Source of the DNA: VRUE01 sp963714155
GTDB lineage: Bacteria > Actinomycetota > Thermoleophilia > Solirubrobacterales > 70-9
Direction: 5' to 3'
Assembly: GCA_963714155.1 (NCBI GenBank)
Contig: OY970236.1
Coordinates: 930,001 to 994,000, forward strand
DNA: 64,000 nucleotides
The translations under genes were made by a program, and so were the position numbers. The notes below the pieces were generated by a model that made no database searches, was not told where the DNA came from, and worked only from the letters and a program-made list of their open reading frames with translations. Below are positions 40,023 through 48,273 of this stretch, piece by piece (the first letter of the stretch is position 1; the number at the start of each line of letters is the position of its first letter).

Positions 40023-40951
40023 AGTTCCGGGTTCAGACAGCTATGTCGCTCGTGGCGCTGGCGGCGTGCGTGCTCGCCGTCGCTTTCTCGGCCGCGAGCT
40101 TCACCGACTCCGAGCAGAACCCGCAGACGCTCACGGCGATCGCCGACTGGACCGCGCCGAGCGCCGAAGCCAGCGTGATCGCCCCCACCAGCGGTGGTAC
40201 GCCTGGCCACCTCAAAGCGGCGAAACCCACTTACTACGTCTACGCGAAGGTCTCGGACTCCGGCAATCCGGCGAGCGGCATCGGCGCGGTCAAAGCGAAC
40301 GTCAGCAGCCTCACCTCAGGCCAGACCGCGGTCACGCTGACCGCCGGCGCCTACTCGGTTGGCGGCGTCTCCTACAACTACCGCAGCGCCTCGCTCACGG
40401 CCGGCACGCTGACCGCTGGCAGCAAGGCCTACTCGCTGGCGCTGGCCGACAAAGCCGGCAACACGGGCAGTGCGGAATTCTCGGTCAACGTCCTCACCGG
40501 TTTCGCTGCGAGCAGCTTCGCGACGACCAACGTCGCCGGTGGCAACGAAGGCAAGCCCGAGAAAGGAGACACGGCGATCTTCACCTACAACAGCGCCCCG
40601 CTCTCGAGCTCGATCGTCTCCGGCTGGAGCGGGGGCTCGGCGGTCAGCGTTACGGCGACGATCACCCAGTCCGCCAGCAACGACACCCTGACCGTGTCCG
40701 GCGCCGCACTCGGCACGGTCGAACTGAAAGGTAACTACGTCTCCAAAACCGTCAGCTTCACCTCGTCGATGCTGACTCTGGAAGGGAACTCGGTCGTGCT
40801 GACGCTGGGCACGCCGAGCTCCTCGAGCAGCGTCGAAGACGACAACGGCAACCGCGCGCCGGTTTGGAAACCCTCCGCCTCGGCGAAGGACCTGGCTGAA
40901 AACGCCTGCGCGACGACCAGCGTGACGGCGAGCAACGACCGCCAGTTCTGA
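40019..40951 (+). CDS. Exported beta-rich surface protein of the TasA-like locus
   Basis: The 310-residue product has an N-terminal hydrophobic segment (SLVALAACVLAVAFSAA) followed by SFTDSEQNPQTLTAIADW, which again resembles the TasA-like opening. It then becomes a Ser/Thr/Ala-rich, Ig-like beta domain with YYVYAKVSDSGNPASGIGAVKANVSSL and AYSLALADKAGNTGSAEF repeats. No LPxTG or C-terminal membrane helix is seen; it ends ASNDRQF. It starts with GTG inside the previous stop. It could be an adhesin, a minor fibre component or an assembly factor. No specific family recognised. Confidence 0.72.
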   Translation: MKFRVQTAMSLVALAACVLAVAFSAASFTDSEQNPQTLTAIADWTAPSAEASVIAPTSGGTPGHLKAAKPTYYVYAKVSDSGNPASGIGAVKANVSSLTSGQTAVTLTAGAYSVGGVSYNYRSASLTAGTLTAGSKAYSLALADKAGNTGSAEFSVNVLTGFAASSFATTNVAGGNEGKPEKGDTAIFTYNSAPLSSSIVSGWSGGSAVSVTATITQSASNDTLTVSGAALGTVELKGNYVSKTVSFTSSMLTLEGNSVVLTLGTPSSSSSVEDDNGNRAPVWKPSASAKDLAENACATTSVTASNDRQF

Positions 40952-40954
40952 GCT

Positions 40955-41629
40955 TCAGGCGGGGTAGTCGGGGTCGCCGGGGAGGACGACGCGGTTGTCC
41001 TCCTGGGTGCCGATCACCTTGGGCAGGATTGGCTCAACTTCGAGCTCGCGGTGCGCCGCCAGCGCCTCGTCGGAGCTGCGGAAGGGGAGCAGCGCTTCCA
41101 GCTGCTTGATCGTCGGGAAGGCGAGCGCGATCTCGCCGGCAGCTTGGGCCTCGAGCGCGCCGGCGGGCTCGAACCAGCCGGCGTCGGTGGTCTCGACCCC
41201 GTCGGGGCGGGGCGGTGTGTGGGCGGGCGCGAGGGCGAGGAAGAACCAGGCGTCGAAGCGGCGCGAGACCACCTCCGGCGTGATCCAGCGCGAGAACAGC
41301 ACCAGCTCCTCATCCTCCGGCAGGGCGATCCCCGCCTCCTCCTCGAGCTCGCGTACCGCGCAGGCTTTGAAGCGCGCTTCGTCGACGCCGTCACCGTCAT
41401 CGACCGCCCCGCCGGGGAAGACCCAGACATTGGGCATGAAGCGAGCCTTCTCGGTCCGCTTCAGCAGCAGCACCTCGAGCGCCCGGTCGGCGTGCTTGCC
41501 CCCGCGCCGCAGCAGCACCACGGAGGCCGCCGGCCGCGGCTCCGAGGGCTCGCCGAGATTCGGCGCCTCGGCCGGTCCGCGCTGTCGCTCCTCGGCCACC
41601 GATCCACCATATCGGCGCGCATCCGACAT
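40955..41629 (-). CDS. NUDIX hydrolase (NUDT19-like)
   Basis: Hydrolyses a nucleoside diphosphate linked to another moiety; CoA or related diphosphates are likely for NUDT19-like members. The 224-residue protein has VWVFPGGAVDDGDG, an insert, and then ACAVRELEEEAGI, which together form a NUDIX box with a longer-than-usual gap between GG and REL.EE.G. RWITPEVVSRRFDAWFFLA downstream is typical of the NUDT19 group. Its ATG (41629-41627) lies inside the left arm of a hairpin (41623-41658). Confidence 0.85.
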   Translation of the reverse strand: MSDARRYGGSVAEERQRGPAEAPNLGEPSEPRPAASVVLLRRGGKHADRALEVLLLKRTEKARFMPNVWVFPGGAVDDGDGVDEARFKACAVRELEEEAGIALPEDEELVLFSRWITPEVVSRRFDAWFFLALAPAHTPPRPDGVETTDAGWFEPAGALEAQAAGEIALAFPTIKQLEALLPFRSSDEALAAHRELEVEPILPKVIGTQEDNRVVLPGDPDYPA

Positions 41630-41658
41630 TCACCCCGCTGGGGTGTGGTCAATGTCGG
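41623..41658. repeat. Bulged 14-bp hairpin between the DUF4349 gene and the NUDIX gene
   Basis: CCGACATT (41623-41630) pairs with AATGTCGG (41651-41658), and the contiguous CACCCC (41631-41636) pairs with GGGGTG (41640-41645) around GCT. A 5-nt bulge lies on the right side. It fills the whole gap between the DUF4349 stop and the NUDIX start and includes the NUDIX ATG, so it could act on NUDIX translation or as an intercistronic stabiliser. Confidence 0.6.
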
Positions 41659-42798
41659 CTACGCGTCGAGGGCGCGCTCGCGGCGGGTCCGCAGCCAGAG
41701 GCGGTGGGCGAGCCAGGCCAACAGCGCGATCAGGGCGATGGGCGCAGCGATGGCCAGGCCGACGAGGGTGACCGCGGCGGCGACGGCGAGGATGCGACCG
41801 GCGACGCCGATCGCGTCGTCGAATCCCCAGGTGCCACCGGAGTCGGCCGAGGGGTCGCTTGCGATCCGGACCGAGACGCGGGAGTAGGTGGTGCGCCGGT
41901 CGAGGTTCGCCAGCCGTGCGCGCAGCCTCGCTAGGTGGCGCCGCTCGCCGCGCAGCTCGGTTTCGACGGCTTCCGCCTCGATTTCGGTTTCCGCGGCCGC
42001 GAGCTGCGCGAGCAGGGTGTCGATCCGGGCTCGCGAGTCCTGCAGCTCTTCGCGAGCGGAGACGGTGGGTGCAGTGATGTCGTCGGTTGCCTCGTGCCTC
42101 GAGCTGACCTCGTCGATCGCCGAGAGGGCGGCGAGCGCGTCACCCAGGCGGGCGCTTGGGATCAGCAGCGCGAAGCGCGCACCGGCGTTGCTGCCGGAGC
42201 TGGTCGTCGAGTGCAGGACGATGCCGTCGGCGTCGTGGACGGCGGCGAAGACCTTGCTGGAATCGTCGGCGACGTCGGCGGGCTCGGCGAGGAGGGCGAT
42301 CACCGCGGAGCGTTCGATCTCGCGATGGCGACTCGAGAGGTTCGAGGGGCTCTCGGACCTGAAGGGTCGAATGGTTGCGCTCGCTGATTCTCCGGAAGCC
42401 GCGCTCTTTCCGGCAGCTTTGGAGGCAGGCGAGTAAGTGGAGGCCTGGGGGGCGATCTCGGAGTCCGAGGAATCGCCAGGTTCCACCGGCGCGATGTCGC
42501 TGAGCAGGCCGTTGGTCTGCTGCGATTGAGAGGGGCCAGAGTCGCTGCTCGCAACCACCACCGTGGCGATGGCGATCGCTACCAGCGCGGCGGTGCCGCC
42601 GGCGAGGAGGAGGCGCTGAGGTGAGAGAGCGCGGACCCAAGCGGCGAAGCCCGCCAGGGGCGAGTTTTCAAGGTGGGAGCGCCGCGGAAAGCCCGTGGCC
42701 GCACGCTCATCCAGCTCCTCCGTGAAGGCGTCGCGGGGCGCCGGTCGGACTTCGGCCAGCGCGGTGGCGAGGTCGTTGTGGTCGCTAGAGCGCTCCAT
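41659..42798 (-). CDS. DUF4349-type membrane protein, possible anti-sigma partner
   Basis: The 379-residue protein has a cytoplasmic N-terminus (~65 aa), a membrane helix (LLLAGGTAALVAIAIATVVVA), a Ser/Ala-rich extracytoplasmic linker and a DUF4349-like domain. That domain has AEPADVADDSSKVFAAVHDADGIVLHSTTSS, then a coiled coil (REELQDSRARIDTLLAQLAAAETEIEAEAVETEL) and TTYSRVSVRI. A C-terminal hydrophobic helix and RRERALDA tail follow. It overlaps the upstream ECF sigma gene by 14 nt. Together with its topology this suggests an anti-sigma or sensor role; that is inference. Confidence 0.8.
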   Translation of the reverse strand: MERSSDHNDLATALAEVRPAPRDAFTEELDERAATGFPRRSHLENSPLAGFAAWVRALSPQRLLLAGGTAALVAIAIATVVVASSDSGPSQSQQTNGLLSDIAPVEPGDSSDSEIAPQASTYSPASKAAGKSAASGESASATIRPFRSESPSNLSSRHREIERSAVIALLAEPADVADDSSKVFAAVHDADGIVLHSTTSSGSNAGARFALLIPSARLGDALAALSAIDEVSSRHEATDDITAPTVSAREELQDSRARIDTLLAQLAAAETEIEAEAVETELRGERRHLARLRARLANLDRRTTYSRVSVRIASDPSADSGGTWGFDDAIGVAGRILAVAAAVTLVGLAIAAPIALIALLAWLAHRLWLRTRRERALDA

Positions 42799-43312
42799 CG
42801 CATGCCTCCCTCAGCTTGTCCATCGTCCGGTTGAGCCTGGTGCCGACGTTTGAGCTGCTGACCCCGATTACGCCAGCGATCTCGCCGTTGGAGAGGCCGG
42901 CGAAGAACTTGAGCGCGATCAGCTCGCGCTCGCGCGCCTCGAGCCCGCCCAGCGCATCACCGAGGAGCAGGCGCAGCTCGCTGCCGTGCTCGTCTGCTCC
43001 GGGCACGCTCGCCGCGTCGATGGGATCGACGCTCAGCTCGGCGTGCCGACCACGACGGCGCAGTTCGTCCAGGGCGGCATTGCGAGCGATCCCGAAGAGC
43101 CAGGCGCGGGCGCTGCCCTTGCGCGAGTCGAAGCGTGAGCGCTTGCGGTAGGCACGCTCGAAAGCGGCCGCGGTAACGTCCTCGGCCGCTGCCTGGTCGC
43201 GCAGCAGCCCGGCGGCGTAAGCGTAGACGTCGTCGCGACTGCAGCGGTAGAGCCGTTCGAAGTCGAGATCCGCGTTTTGGGGAGCCGCCGCTTCGATCGT
43301 TGCCTCGCTCAT
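42785..43312 (-). CDS. ECF-type RNA polymerase sigma factor
   Basis: The ~175-residue protein has region 2 (FERLYRCSRDDVYAYAAGLLRDQAAAEDVTAAAFERAYRKRSRF, residues ~18-60, with the RAWLFGIARNAALDELRRRGRH segment after it) and region 4 (LEARERELIALKFFAGLSNGEIAGVIGVSSSNVGTRLNRTMDKLRE). ATG 43312 is preferred over a GTG 11 codons upstream because of the preceding AAGGG, although the spacing is tight. It overlaps the DUF4349 membrane protein gene, its probable regulator. Confidence 0.9.
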   Translation of the reverse strand: MSEATIEAAAPQNADLDFERLYRCSRDDVYAYAAGLLRDQAAAEDVTAAAFERAYRKRSRFDSRKGSARAWLFGIARNAALDELRRRGRHAELSVDPIDAASVPGADEHGSELRLLLGDALGGLEARERELIALKFFAGLSNGEIAGVIGVSSSNVGTRLNRTMDKLREACDGAL

Positions 43313-43354
43313 GCCCTTACTACGAGCGGGGCGCCGATCCGTCACACGCTGGGT

Positions 43355-44665
43355 TCAGGCGGCTTGGGCCAGCTGTGTCGTCGGGGCGCTGGCGCAGGCG
43401 ACCTCGATCGACTCGCGGGTGATCTCGAGCAGGCGGCGCAGGTCGGACTCGGAGATCGAGAGCGGGGGCATCAGGACGACCACATCGCCGAGCGGACGGA
43501 TGATCGCGCCGCGCTCGCGTGCCGCCAGCGTCACCTGATGGCCCATGCGCAGGCCCGGGTCGTGTTCGCCGAGGTCGATGCCGGCCATGAAGCCACGGCC
43601 GCGCACCTCGGCCACCTCGGGCATCGCCTCGATCTCGGCGAGCGTCTCGCGCAGGAGGGCGATCTTCGGTTGCAGGCGCTCGAGCGTGCGCTCTTTCTCG
43701 AAGACGTCGAGGCTGGCCAGGGCGGCGGCGCAGGCGAGCGGGTTGCCGGTGTAGGTGTGGCCGTGGAAGAAGGTGCGGTACTCCTCGGGGGCGCCGAGGA
43801 AGCCCTCGTAGATCCGCTCCGTGGCCAGGGTCGCCGCCAGCGGCAGGTAACCGCCGGTGAGGCCCTTGGCGACGCAGAGCAGGTCCGGTGAGACGTCCTC
43901 GTGCTCGCAGGCGAACATCTTGCCGGTGCGGCCGAAGCCGGTCGCAACCTCGTCGCAGATCAGCAGCACCCCGAAGCGGTCGCAGAGCTCGCGCACCTGG
44001 CGCAGGTAGCCGGGGGGGTGGGTGAGCATGCCGGCGGCGCCCTGGACCAGCGGCTCGACGATCACCGCGGCGATCTCCTCTTCGTGGCAGGCGAGCACCC
44101 GCTCGAGGTCGGCGGCGTCGCCGGGCTCGGCGGCGTGGGTCTGGAAGAGCAGCGGCCGGTAGGTGGAGTGGAAGAGCTCGATGCCGCCGACCGCTACCGA
44201 GCCGATCGTGTCGCCGTGGTAGGAGTCGCGCAGGTGGACGAAGGAGGTGCGGCGGCGGTGCTGGCCGCCGCGCTGCTGCTGGAACTGGAAGGCCATCTTC
44301 AGCGCGATCTCGACCGCGGTCGAGCCGGACTCCGAGTAGAAGACGCGGTTCAGCCCGGGGGGCGCCAGGTCGACGAGGCGGCCGGCCAGCTCGGCGGCGC
44401 CGGGGTGGGCGAGGCCGAGCATCGTTGTGTGAGCGACCTTCTCCAGCTGGGCCGTGACCGCCGCGTCGATGCCGGGGTGGCCGTGGCCGTGCACCGTGCA
44501 CCAGAGCGAGGAGACCCCGTCCAGGTAGCGGCGCCCGTCGCTCGCCACCAGGTGGGAGCCGGCGCCCGCCTCGATCATCAGCGCCTCTTCCTCGGACCAG
44601 GCCTGCTGCTGCGTGAACGGGTGCCAAACGTGGTCGCGATCAAGCTGAGCGTGGTCCACCGACAT
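43355..44665 (-). CDS. bioA: Adenosylmethionine-8-amino-7-oxononanoate aminotransferase
   Basis: Converts KAPA to DAPA in biotin synthesis using S-adenosylmethionine as amino donor; PLP-dependent. The 436-residue protein has HVWHPFTQQQAW, the N-terminal signature of BioA, SSLWCTVHGHGHP, YSESGSTAVEIALKMAFQ, the PLP-contacting ICDEVATGFGRTG and the Lys in CVAKGLTGGYLPLAA. Start ATG 44665 (a TTG two codons upstream is less likely). It is separated from bioBFD by about 3 kb containing a MarR-MFS pair and yaaA. Confidence 0.95.
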   Translation of the reverse strand: MSVDHAQLDRDHVWHPFTQQQAWSEEEALMIEAGAGSHLVASDGRRYLDGVSSLWCTVHGHGHPGIDAAVTAQLEKVAHTTMLGLAHPGAAELAGRLVDLAPPGLNRVFYSESGSTAVEIALKMAFQFQQQRGGQHRRRTSFVHLRDSYHGDTIGSVAVGGIELFHSTYRPLLFQTHAAEPGDAADLERVLACHEEEIAAVIVEPLVQGAAGMLTHPPGYLRQVRELCDRFGVLLICDEVATGFGRTGKMFACEHEDVSPDLLCVAKGLTGGYLPLAATLATERIYEGFLGAPEEYRTFFHGHTYTGNPLACAAALASLDVFEKERTLERLQPKIALLRETLAEIEAMPEVAEVRGRGFMAGIDLGEHDPGLRMGHQVTLAARERGAIIRPLGDVVVLMPPLSISESDLRRLLEITRESIEVACASAPTTQLAQAA

Positions 44666-44706
44666 CACCAAGATCGAGAGTAGTCGCGCCTCCGGCTGGA
44701 AATGTC

Positions 44707-44755
44707 GCTCCGCTGTTCCTCTGCCCTGCCCTTCATGGCGAAAGCACAGCGGAGC
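44707..44755. repeat. Inverted repeat in the bioA-marR gap
   Basis: GCTCCGCTGT (44707-44716) and ACAGCGGAGC (44746-44755) are perfect 10-nt inverted repeats with a 29-nt spacer, 42 nt from the bioA start and 29 nt before the MarR operator. Role unknown; a bioA operator is possible. Confidence 0.5.
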
Positions 44756-44783
44756 AGTGACTGAGCGTGATGTTGATCACACG

Positions 44784-44830
44784 AACAACTATTCCTCTAG
44801 AGAAATAGTTGTTGATCTGCAACTATTCCT
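44784..44830 (+). promoter_or_regulatory. MarR operator: near-perfect 30-bp palindrome plus a half-site
   Basis: AACAACTATT (44784-44793) and AATAGTTGTT (44804-44813) are inverted around CTCTAGAG, with only one mismatched pair in 30 bp. CAACTATTCCT is repeated exactly at 44786-44796 and 44820-44830. A TTGATC (44773-44778) / TCTAGA (44796-44801) pair with 17-nt spacing overlaps the palindrome as a plausible promoter. The ATG of marR follows 3 nt later, so the regulator would block its own transcription. Confidence 0.8.
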
Positions 44831-44833
44831 GAC

Positions 44834-45373
44834 ATGCAAGCGAGCGACATAGCGGCACTCGTCGACGAGGTCAGCACCCCGGACGTCAGCGCCGAGGCGC
44901 AGGACACGGCGGCGCGGATCAGCGCCCTGCTGCGCCACCTCTTCCTCTATGACCGTGGCAACGTGCTGCGCGTGATCGAGGAGAGCGGCCTCTCGATGAC
45001 CCAGTCGAAGGCTCTGCTGGAGCTGGGCGGACTGGGTGAGGCTACGGAGGCGCGCCAGGTCAGCGAGCTGGCCGAGGCGCTCGGTGTCTCGGTCCCCTCG
45101 ATGAGCAGGGCCGTCGACGGCCTGGTCCGCAAGCGGCTGGCCAGTCGGGTCGAGGACCGCGAGGACCGCCGCGTGCGGCGGGTCGCGATCACCGCCAAGG
45201 GCAAGAAGCTCGTCGACACCCTCGTCGTCGTGCGCCAGGCGGGGATGGAGACCTTTGCCGCCAGCCTCACCGCGGCGCAGCGGCGCAAGCTCGACGCCGC
45301 CGTCGATTCGCTGATGGACCGCGATGACATCGCGGAAGCTTTCGAACACCTGAAGGAGGTAGGACCGGCTTGA
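44834..45373 (+). CDS. MarR family transcriptional regulator
   Basis: The 179-residue product has the winged-helix core: GLSMTQSKALLELGG, VSELAEALGVSVPSMSRAVDGLVRKRLASR (recognition helix region) and the wing EDREDRRVRRVAITAKGKKL, with helical ends for dimerisation. It overlaps the MFS exporter gene by 4 nt (TTGA), so it is the first gene of a two-gene operon and probably senses an exported compound. No good Shine-Dalgarno motif precedes the ATG, since the space is filled by the operator half-site. Confidence 0.92.
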   Translation: MQASDIAALVDEVSTPDVSAEAQDTAARISALLRHLFLYDRGNVLRVIEESGLSMTQSKALLELGGLGEATEARQVSELAEALGVSVPSMSRAVDGLVRKRLASRVEDREDRRVRRVAITAKGKKLVDTLVVVRQAGMETFAASLTAAQRRKLDAAVDSLMDRDDIAEAFEHLKEVGPA

Positions 45374-46872
45374 CTCGTTACCGACACCTGATCACCGACG
45401 ACAACCGCAAGTGGTGGACGCTCGGAGCGATGTGCTTCGCGCTGTTCATGATCATGCTCGACAACACGGTGGTCAACGTCGCCCTGCCGTCGATCCAGAA
45501 AGACCTGCACGCCTCGATCTCGGGCCTGGAGTGGACGATCAACGGCTACACGCTCTCCTTTGCCGTGCTGCTTGCGACCGGCGGCCGGCTCGGCGACATC
45601 TTCGGCCGCCGCCGCATGTTCCTCTTCGGCGTGATCATCTTCGCCCTCTCCTCGGCGACGGCGGGGCTGGCCGCAAACTCGACCGACCTGGTGCTCAGCC
45701 GGGTCGTCCAGGGCGTCGGCGCGGCGCTGATGATGCCGGCGACGCTCTCGATCATCACCGACGCCTTTCCCGCCTCCGAGCGCGGCAAGGCGATGGGGAT
45801 GTGGGCCGGCGTTTCGGCCCTTGCCCTCGCCGTCGGCCCGGTGGTGGGTGGGGCCCTCACCGAGCACGTCAGCTGGCGAGCGATCTTCTACCTCAACATC
45901 CCGGTCGCGATCGGCGCCGTCGGCGCCGCGATCTTCGCCGTGCGCGAGTCGCGCGACAACACCGTCGGCCGCCAGGTCGACTACGCCGGCGTCGCCCTGC
46001 TCACCGGCGCCCTGACGGCGCTGATCCTGGCCCTGGTCGAGGGCAACGAATGGGGCTGGGGCTCGACCGAGATCGTCGCCCTGCTGGTCGGCGCCGCGGT
46101 TGGCATGGCCGCCTTCGTTGCGGTCGAGCTGCGGGTCAAGGTGCCGATGGTCGAATTCCGCTTCTTCGCCGACCGCAACTTCCTCGGCGCGGTGGTGGTC
46201 GCCCTGATCGTCTCCTTCTCGATGCTTGGCGTCTTCTTCTTCCTCGCCCTCTACATGCAGGACATCCTGCGCTACTCGCCGCTCGAGGCGGGGGTCAGGT
46301 TCCTGCCCTCGACCCTGATGATCGTCGGCGTGGCGCCGGTCGCCGGGCGGCTCGCCGATCGCTACGGGCCGCGTTGGCTGATCGCCGCCGGGCTCGGCAT
46401 CGTCGCCGCCTCGCTCTACAGCTTCAGCGGCATCGCGGTCGACTCCAGCTACCTCGACCTGCTGCCCGGCTTCATGCTGCTCGGCATCGGCATCGCCCTG
46501 ACGATGTCGCCGATGACCAGCGCGGCGATGAACGCGGTGGCGGTGGAGAAGGCCGGGATCGCCTCGGGCGTGCTCTCGATGTTTCGCATGGTCGGCGGCA
46601 GCCTCGGCGTTGCCGTCACCGGCGCGATCTTCCAGGGATCGGTCGGGACCACCAACTTCGCTGACGCCAGCCCGCAGCAGTTCGTCGACGCGCTCGGTGA
46701 GGCGATGAGCATCTGCGCTGCCTTTGCTCTCCTCGGCGCCGTGATCGGCGCGGTCGCGATTCGGTCCAAGCGCGACACGCTGAGCGGCGAGGCGGCCGAG
46801 GCGGCGGTCAACTTCGGTGGCGAGGAGCTGGCCGGGCGCGAGGTCGTCGCGGCCGGCAAGACCGCTGGCTGA
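45370..46872 (+). CDS. MFS transporter, DHA2 (EmrB/QacA) family
   Basis: A 14-helix drug:proton antiporter, 500 aa. The family motif in helix 1 (MIMLDNTVVNVALPSIQKDL), the loop 2-3 motif GRLGDIFGRRRMF, the antiporter motif C region (WAGVSALALAVGPVVGGALTEHVSWRAIFYLNIPV) and the second-half motif RLADRYGPRWL are all clear. Starts with TTG 45370 overlapping the marR stop. Substrate unknown. Co-transcription with marR and the strong operator suggest induction by the substrate. Confidence 0.94.
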   Translation: MTRYRHLITDDNRKWWTLGAMCFALFMIMLDNTVVNVALPSIQKDLHASISGLEWTINGYTLSFAVLLATGGRLGDIFGRRRMFLFGVIIFALSSATAGLAANSTDLVLSRVVQGVGAALMMPATLSIITDAFPASERGKAMGMWAGVSALALAVGPVVGGALTEHVSWRAIFYLNIPVAIGAVGAAIFAVRESRDNTVGRQVDYAGVALLTGALTALILALVEGNEWGWGSTEIVALLVGAAVGMAAFVAVELRVKVPMVEFRFFADRNFLGAVVVALIVSFSMLGVFFFLALYMQDILRYSPLEAGVRFLPSTLMIVGVAPVAGRLADRYGPRWLIAAGLGIVAASLYSFSGIAVDSSYLDLLPGFMLLGIGIALTMSPMTSAAMNAVAVEKAGIASGVLSMFRMVGGSLGVAVTGAIFQGSVGTTNFADASPQQFVDALGEAMSICAAFALLGAVIGAVAIRSKRDTLSGEAAEAAVNFGGEELAGREVVAAGKTAG

Positions 46873-46885
46873 ATAAGTTCCCGCG

Positions 46886-47557
46886 ATGCTGATCCTGTTG
46901 CCGCCCTCGGAAGGCAAGGCAGAGCCCGAGGGCGGCGCGCCGGTCGATCTCGGCTCGCTCGCCTTCGCGGAGGAGCTTCGCGAGCGGAGGGAGGCGGTGA
47001 TCGAGGCCTTCGACCCTGGTCTCCGCATCGCGCCGGCCGCTCCCGCCGCCGAGGTCTACAACGGGGTCCTCTACCAGCGGCTGCAGCTGTCTGAGCTGCC
47101 CGCTGCGGCGCGACGGCGCGCCGCGAAACGGGTCTTGATCGCCAGCGCGCTCTGGGGCTTTGTCCGGCTCGAAGACCGCATCCCCTACTACAAGCTGCCG
47201 CCCTCGACCAAGCTCGATGGGGTCGGTCCGCTGGCCGCGTACTGGCGTGAAGCGCTTGCCGTGGCGATGCCCGACAAGCCCGGCGAAATCATCGTCGACA
47301 TGCGCTCGGGTGCCTATACCGCGGCCTGGAAGCCAAAGCACGCCCAGCTGCTCTCGGTGCGAGCTTTTCGCGAGGAGAACGGCGAACGCAGAGCGGTTTC
47401 GCATATGGCAAAGGCCGTGCGTGGGGATGTCACGCGTGCCCTCCTGCTCGCCAAGGCCGAGCCGTGCGACCTGAGCGCGGTCGCGGCGGCGGTGACCGAT
47501 GCGGGTTTCGAGGTCGAGCTGGCACTGACGAGCCTTGACGTGATCGTCCCGAGCTGA
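46886..47557 (+). CDS. yaaA: Peroxide stress protein YaaA family
   Basis: YaaA lowers free iron during peroxide stress and binds DNA. The 223-residue product starts MLILLPPSEGKAEPEGG and has AAEVYNGVLYQRL, IASALWGFVRLEDRIPYYKL, MRSGAYTAAWKP and SHMAKAVRGDVTRALL, in the family order, though shorter than the ~257-aa E. coli protein. It follows the MFS gene by 13 nt and may be read through from it. The convergent bioD lies 39 nt away across a strong palindrome. Confidence 0.88.
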   Translation: MLILLPPSEGKAEPEGGAPVDLGSLAFAEELRERREAVIEAFDPGLRIAPAAPAAEVYNGVLYQRLQLSELPAAARRRAAKRVLIASALWGFVRLEDRIPYYKLPPSTKLDGVGPLAAYWREALAVAMPDKPGEIIVDMRSGAYTAAWKPKHAQLLSVRAFREENGERRAVSHMAKAVRGDVTRALLLAKAEPCDLSAVAAAVTDAGFEVELALTSLDVIVPS

Positions 47558-47580
47558 GCGCGCACGGCGCTGAGCTCCGC

Positions 47581-47640
47581 TTGGGCGATTGGCGACTTAT
47601 GCGCCCATATGACGCATAAGTCGCCAATTGACGCCCCAAC
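47581..47640. repeat. Palindrome at the 3' end of bioD
   Basis: ATTGGCGACTTATGCG (47588-47603) and CGCATAAGTCGCCAAT (47613-47628) are perfect 16-nt inverted repeats around CCCATATGA. Outer TTGGGCG and CGCCCCAA extend the stem with a bulge. The bioD stop codon (47597-47599) lies inside the left arm. It could be a bidirectional terminator for yaaA and bioD. It shares its core with the palindrome upstream of bioB (50666-50711). Confidence 0.8.
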
Positions 47641-48273
47641 TGTCGGGATCGTCCAGGTTGAGTTGGGGCAGGGTCTCGACCGGAACCTCGGCTAGCGATT
47701 CGATCGTCTCGCGGTTGGAGAACTCGATCGGTCCCGGCGCCGTGGGCCAAGGAGTGAGGACGATGCTCGCGACGCCGAGCCCAGCCGCGCGGGCGGCCTC
47801 GACAGTGAGCAGCGTGTGGTTGATCGTGCCGAGGCCCGGCGACGCGGCAACGACGAGAGGCAGGCCGAGATCGACTGCTAGGTCGCGCACCAGGTAGGAG
47901 CTGGAGAGCGGGACCATCAATCCGCCAACCCCCTCGCAGATCAGCCGCTCGGCGCTGGCCGCCGCCTCGCGCGCGGCTTGGCGCAGGCGTGCCGGATCGA
48001 TCTCCTCGCCGGCCTCGGCGGCGGCGAGATGGGGGGAAGCCGGCGGGCCATAGCGATATGGGGCGATCTCCTCGTCGCTCTGCTCGGATCCGGCGGCGCG
48101 GCGCAGCAGGGCGTGGTCGGCCTCGCCGGGATCGTCGAGGCCGGTCACGGCCGGCTTGAAGACCGTGACCGAGCGGCCTTGCCGGCGCAGATCGTTGGCA
48201 AGCACCGCGGCGACGACTGTCTTGCCGACCTCGGTGCCGGTGCCGGTGACGAAGAAGCCCTCGGCCACGGCCA

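Noticed and set aside
44947..47028. 693-codon minus-strand open frame
   Set aside because: Antisense to marR, the MFS transporter and yaaA; His/Asp/Arg-rich shadow composition without motifs.
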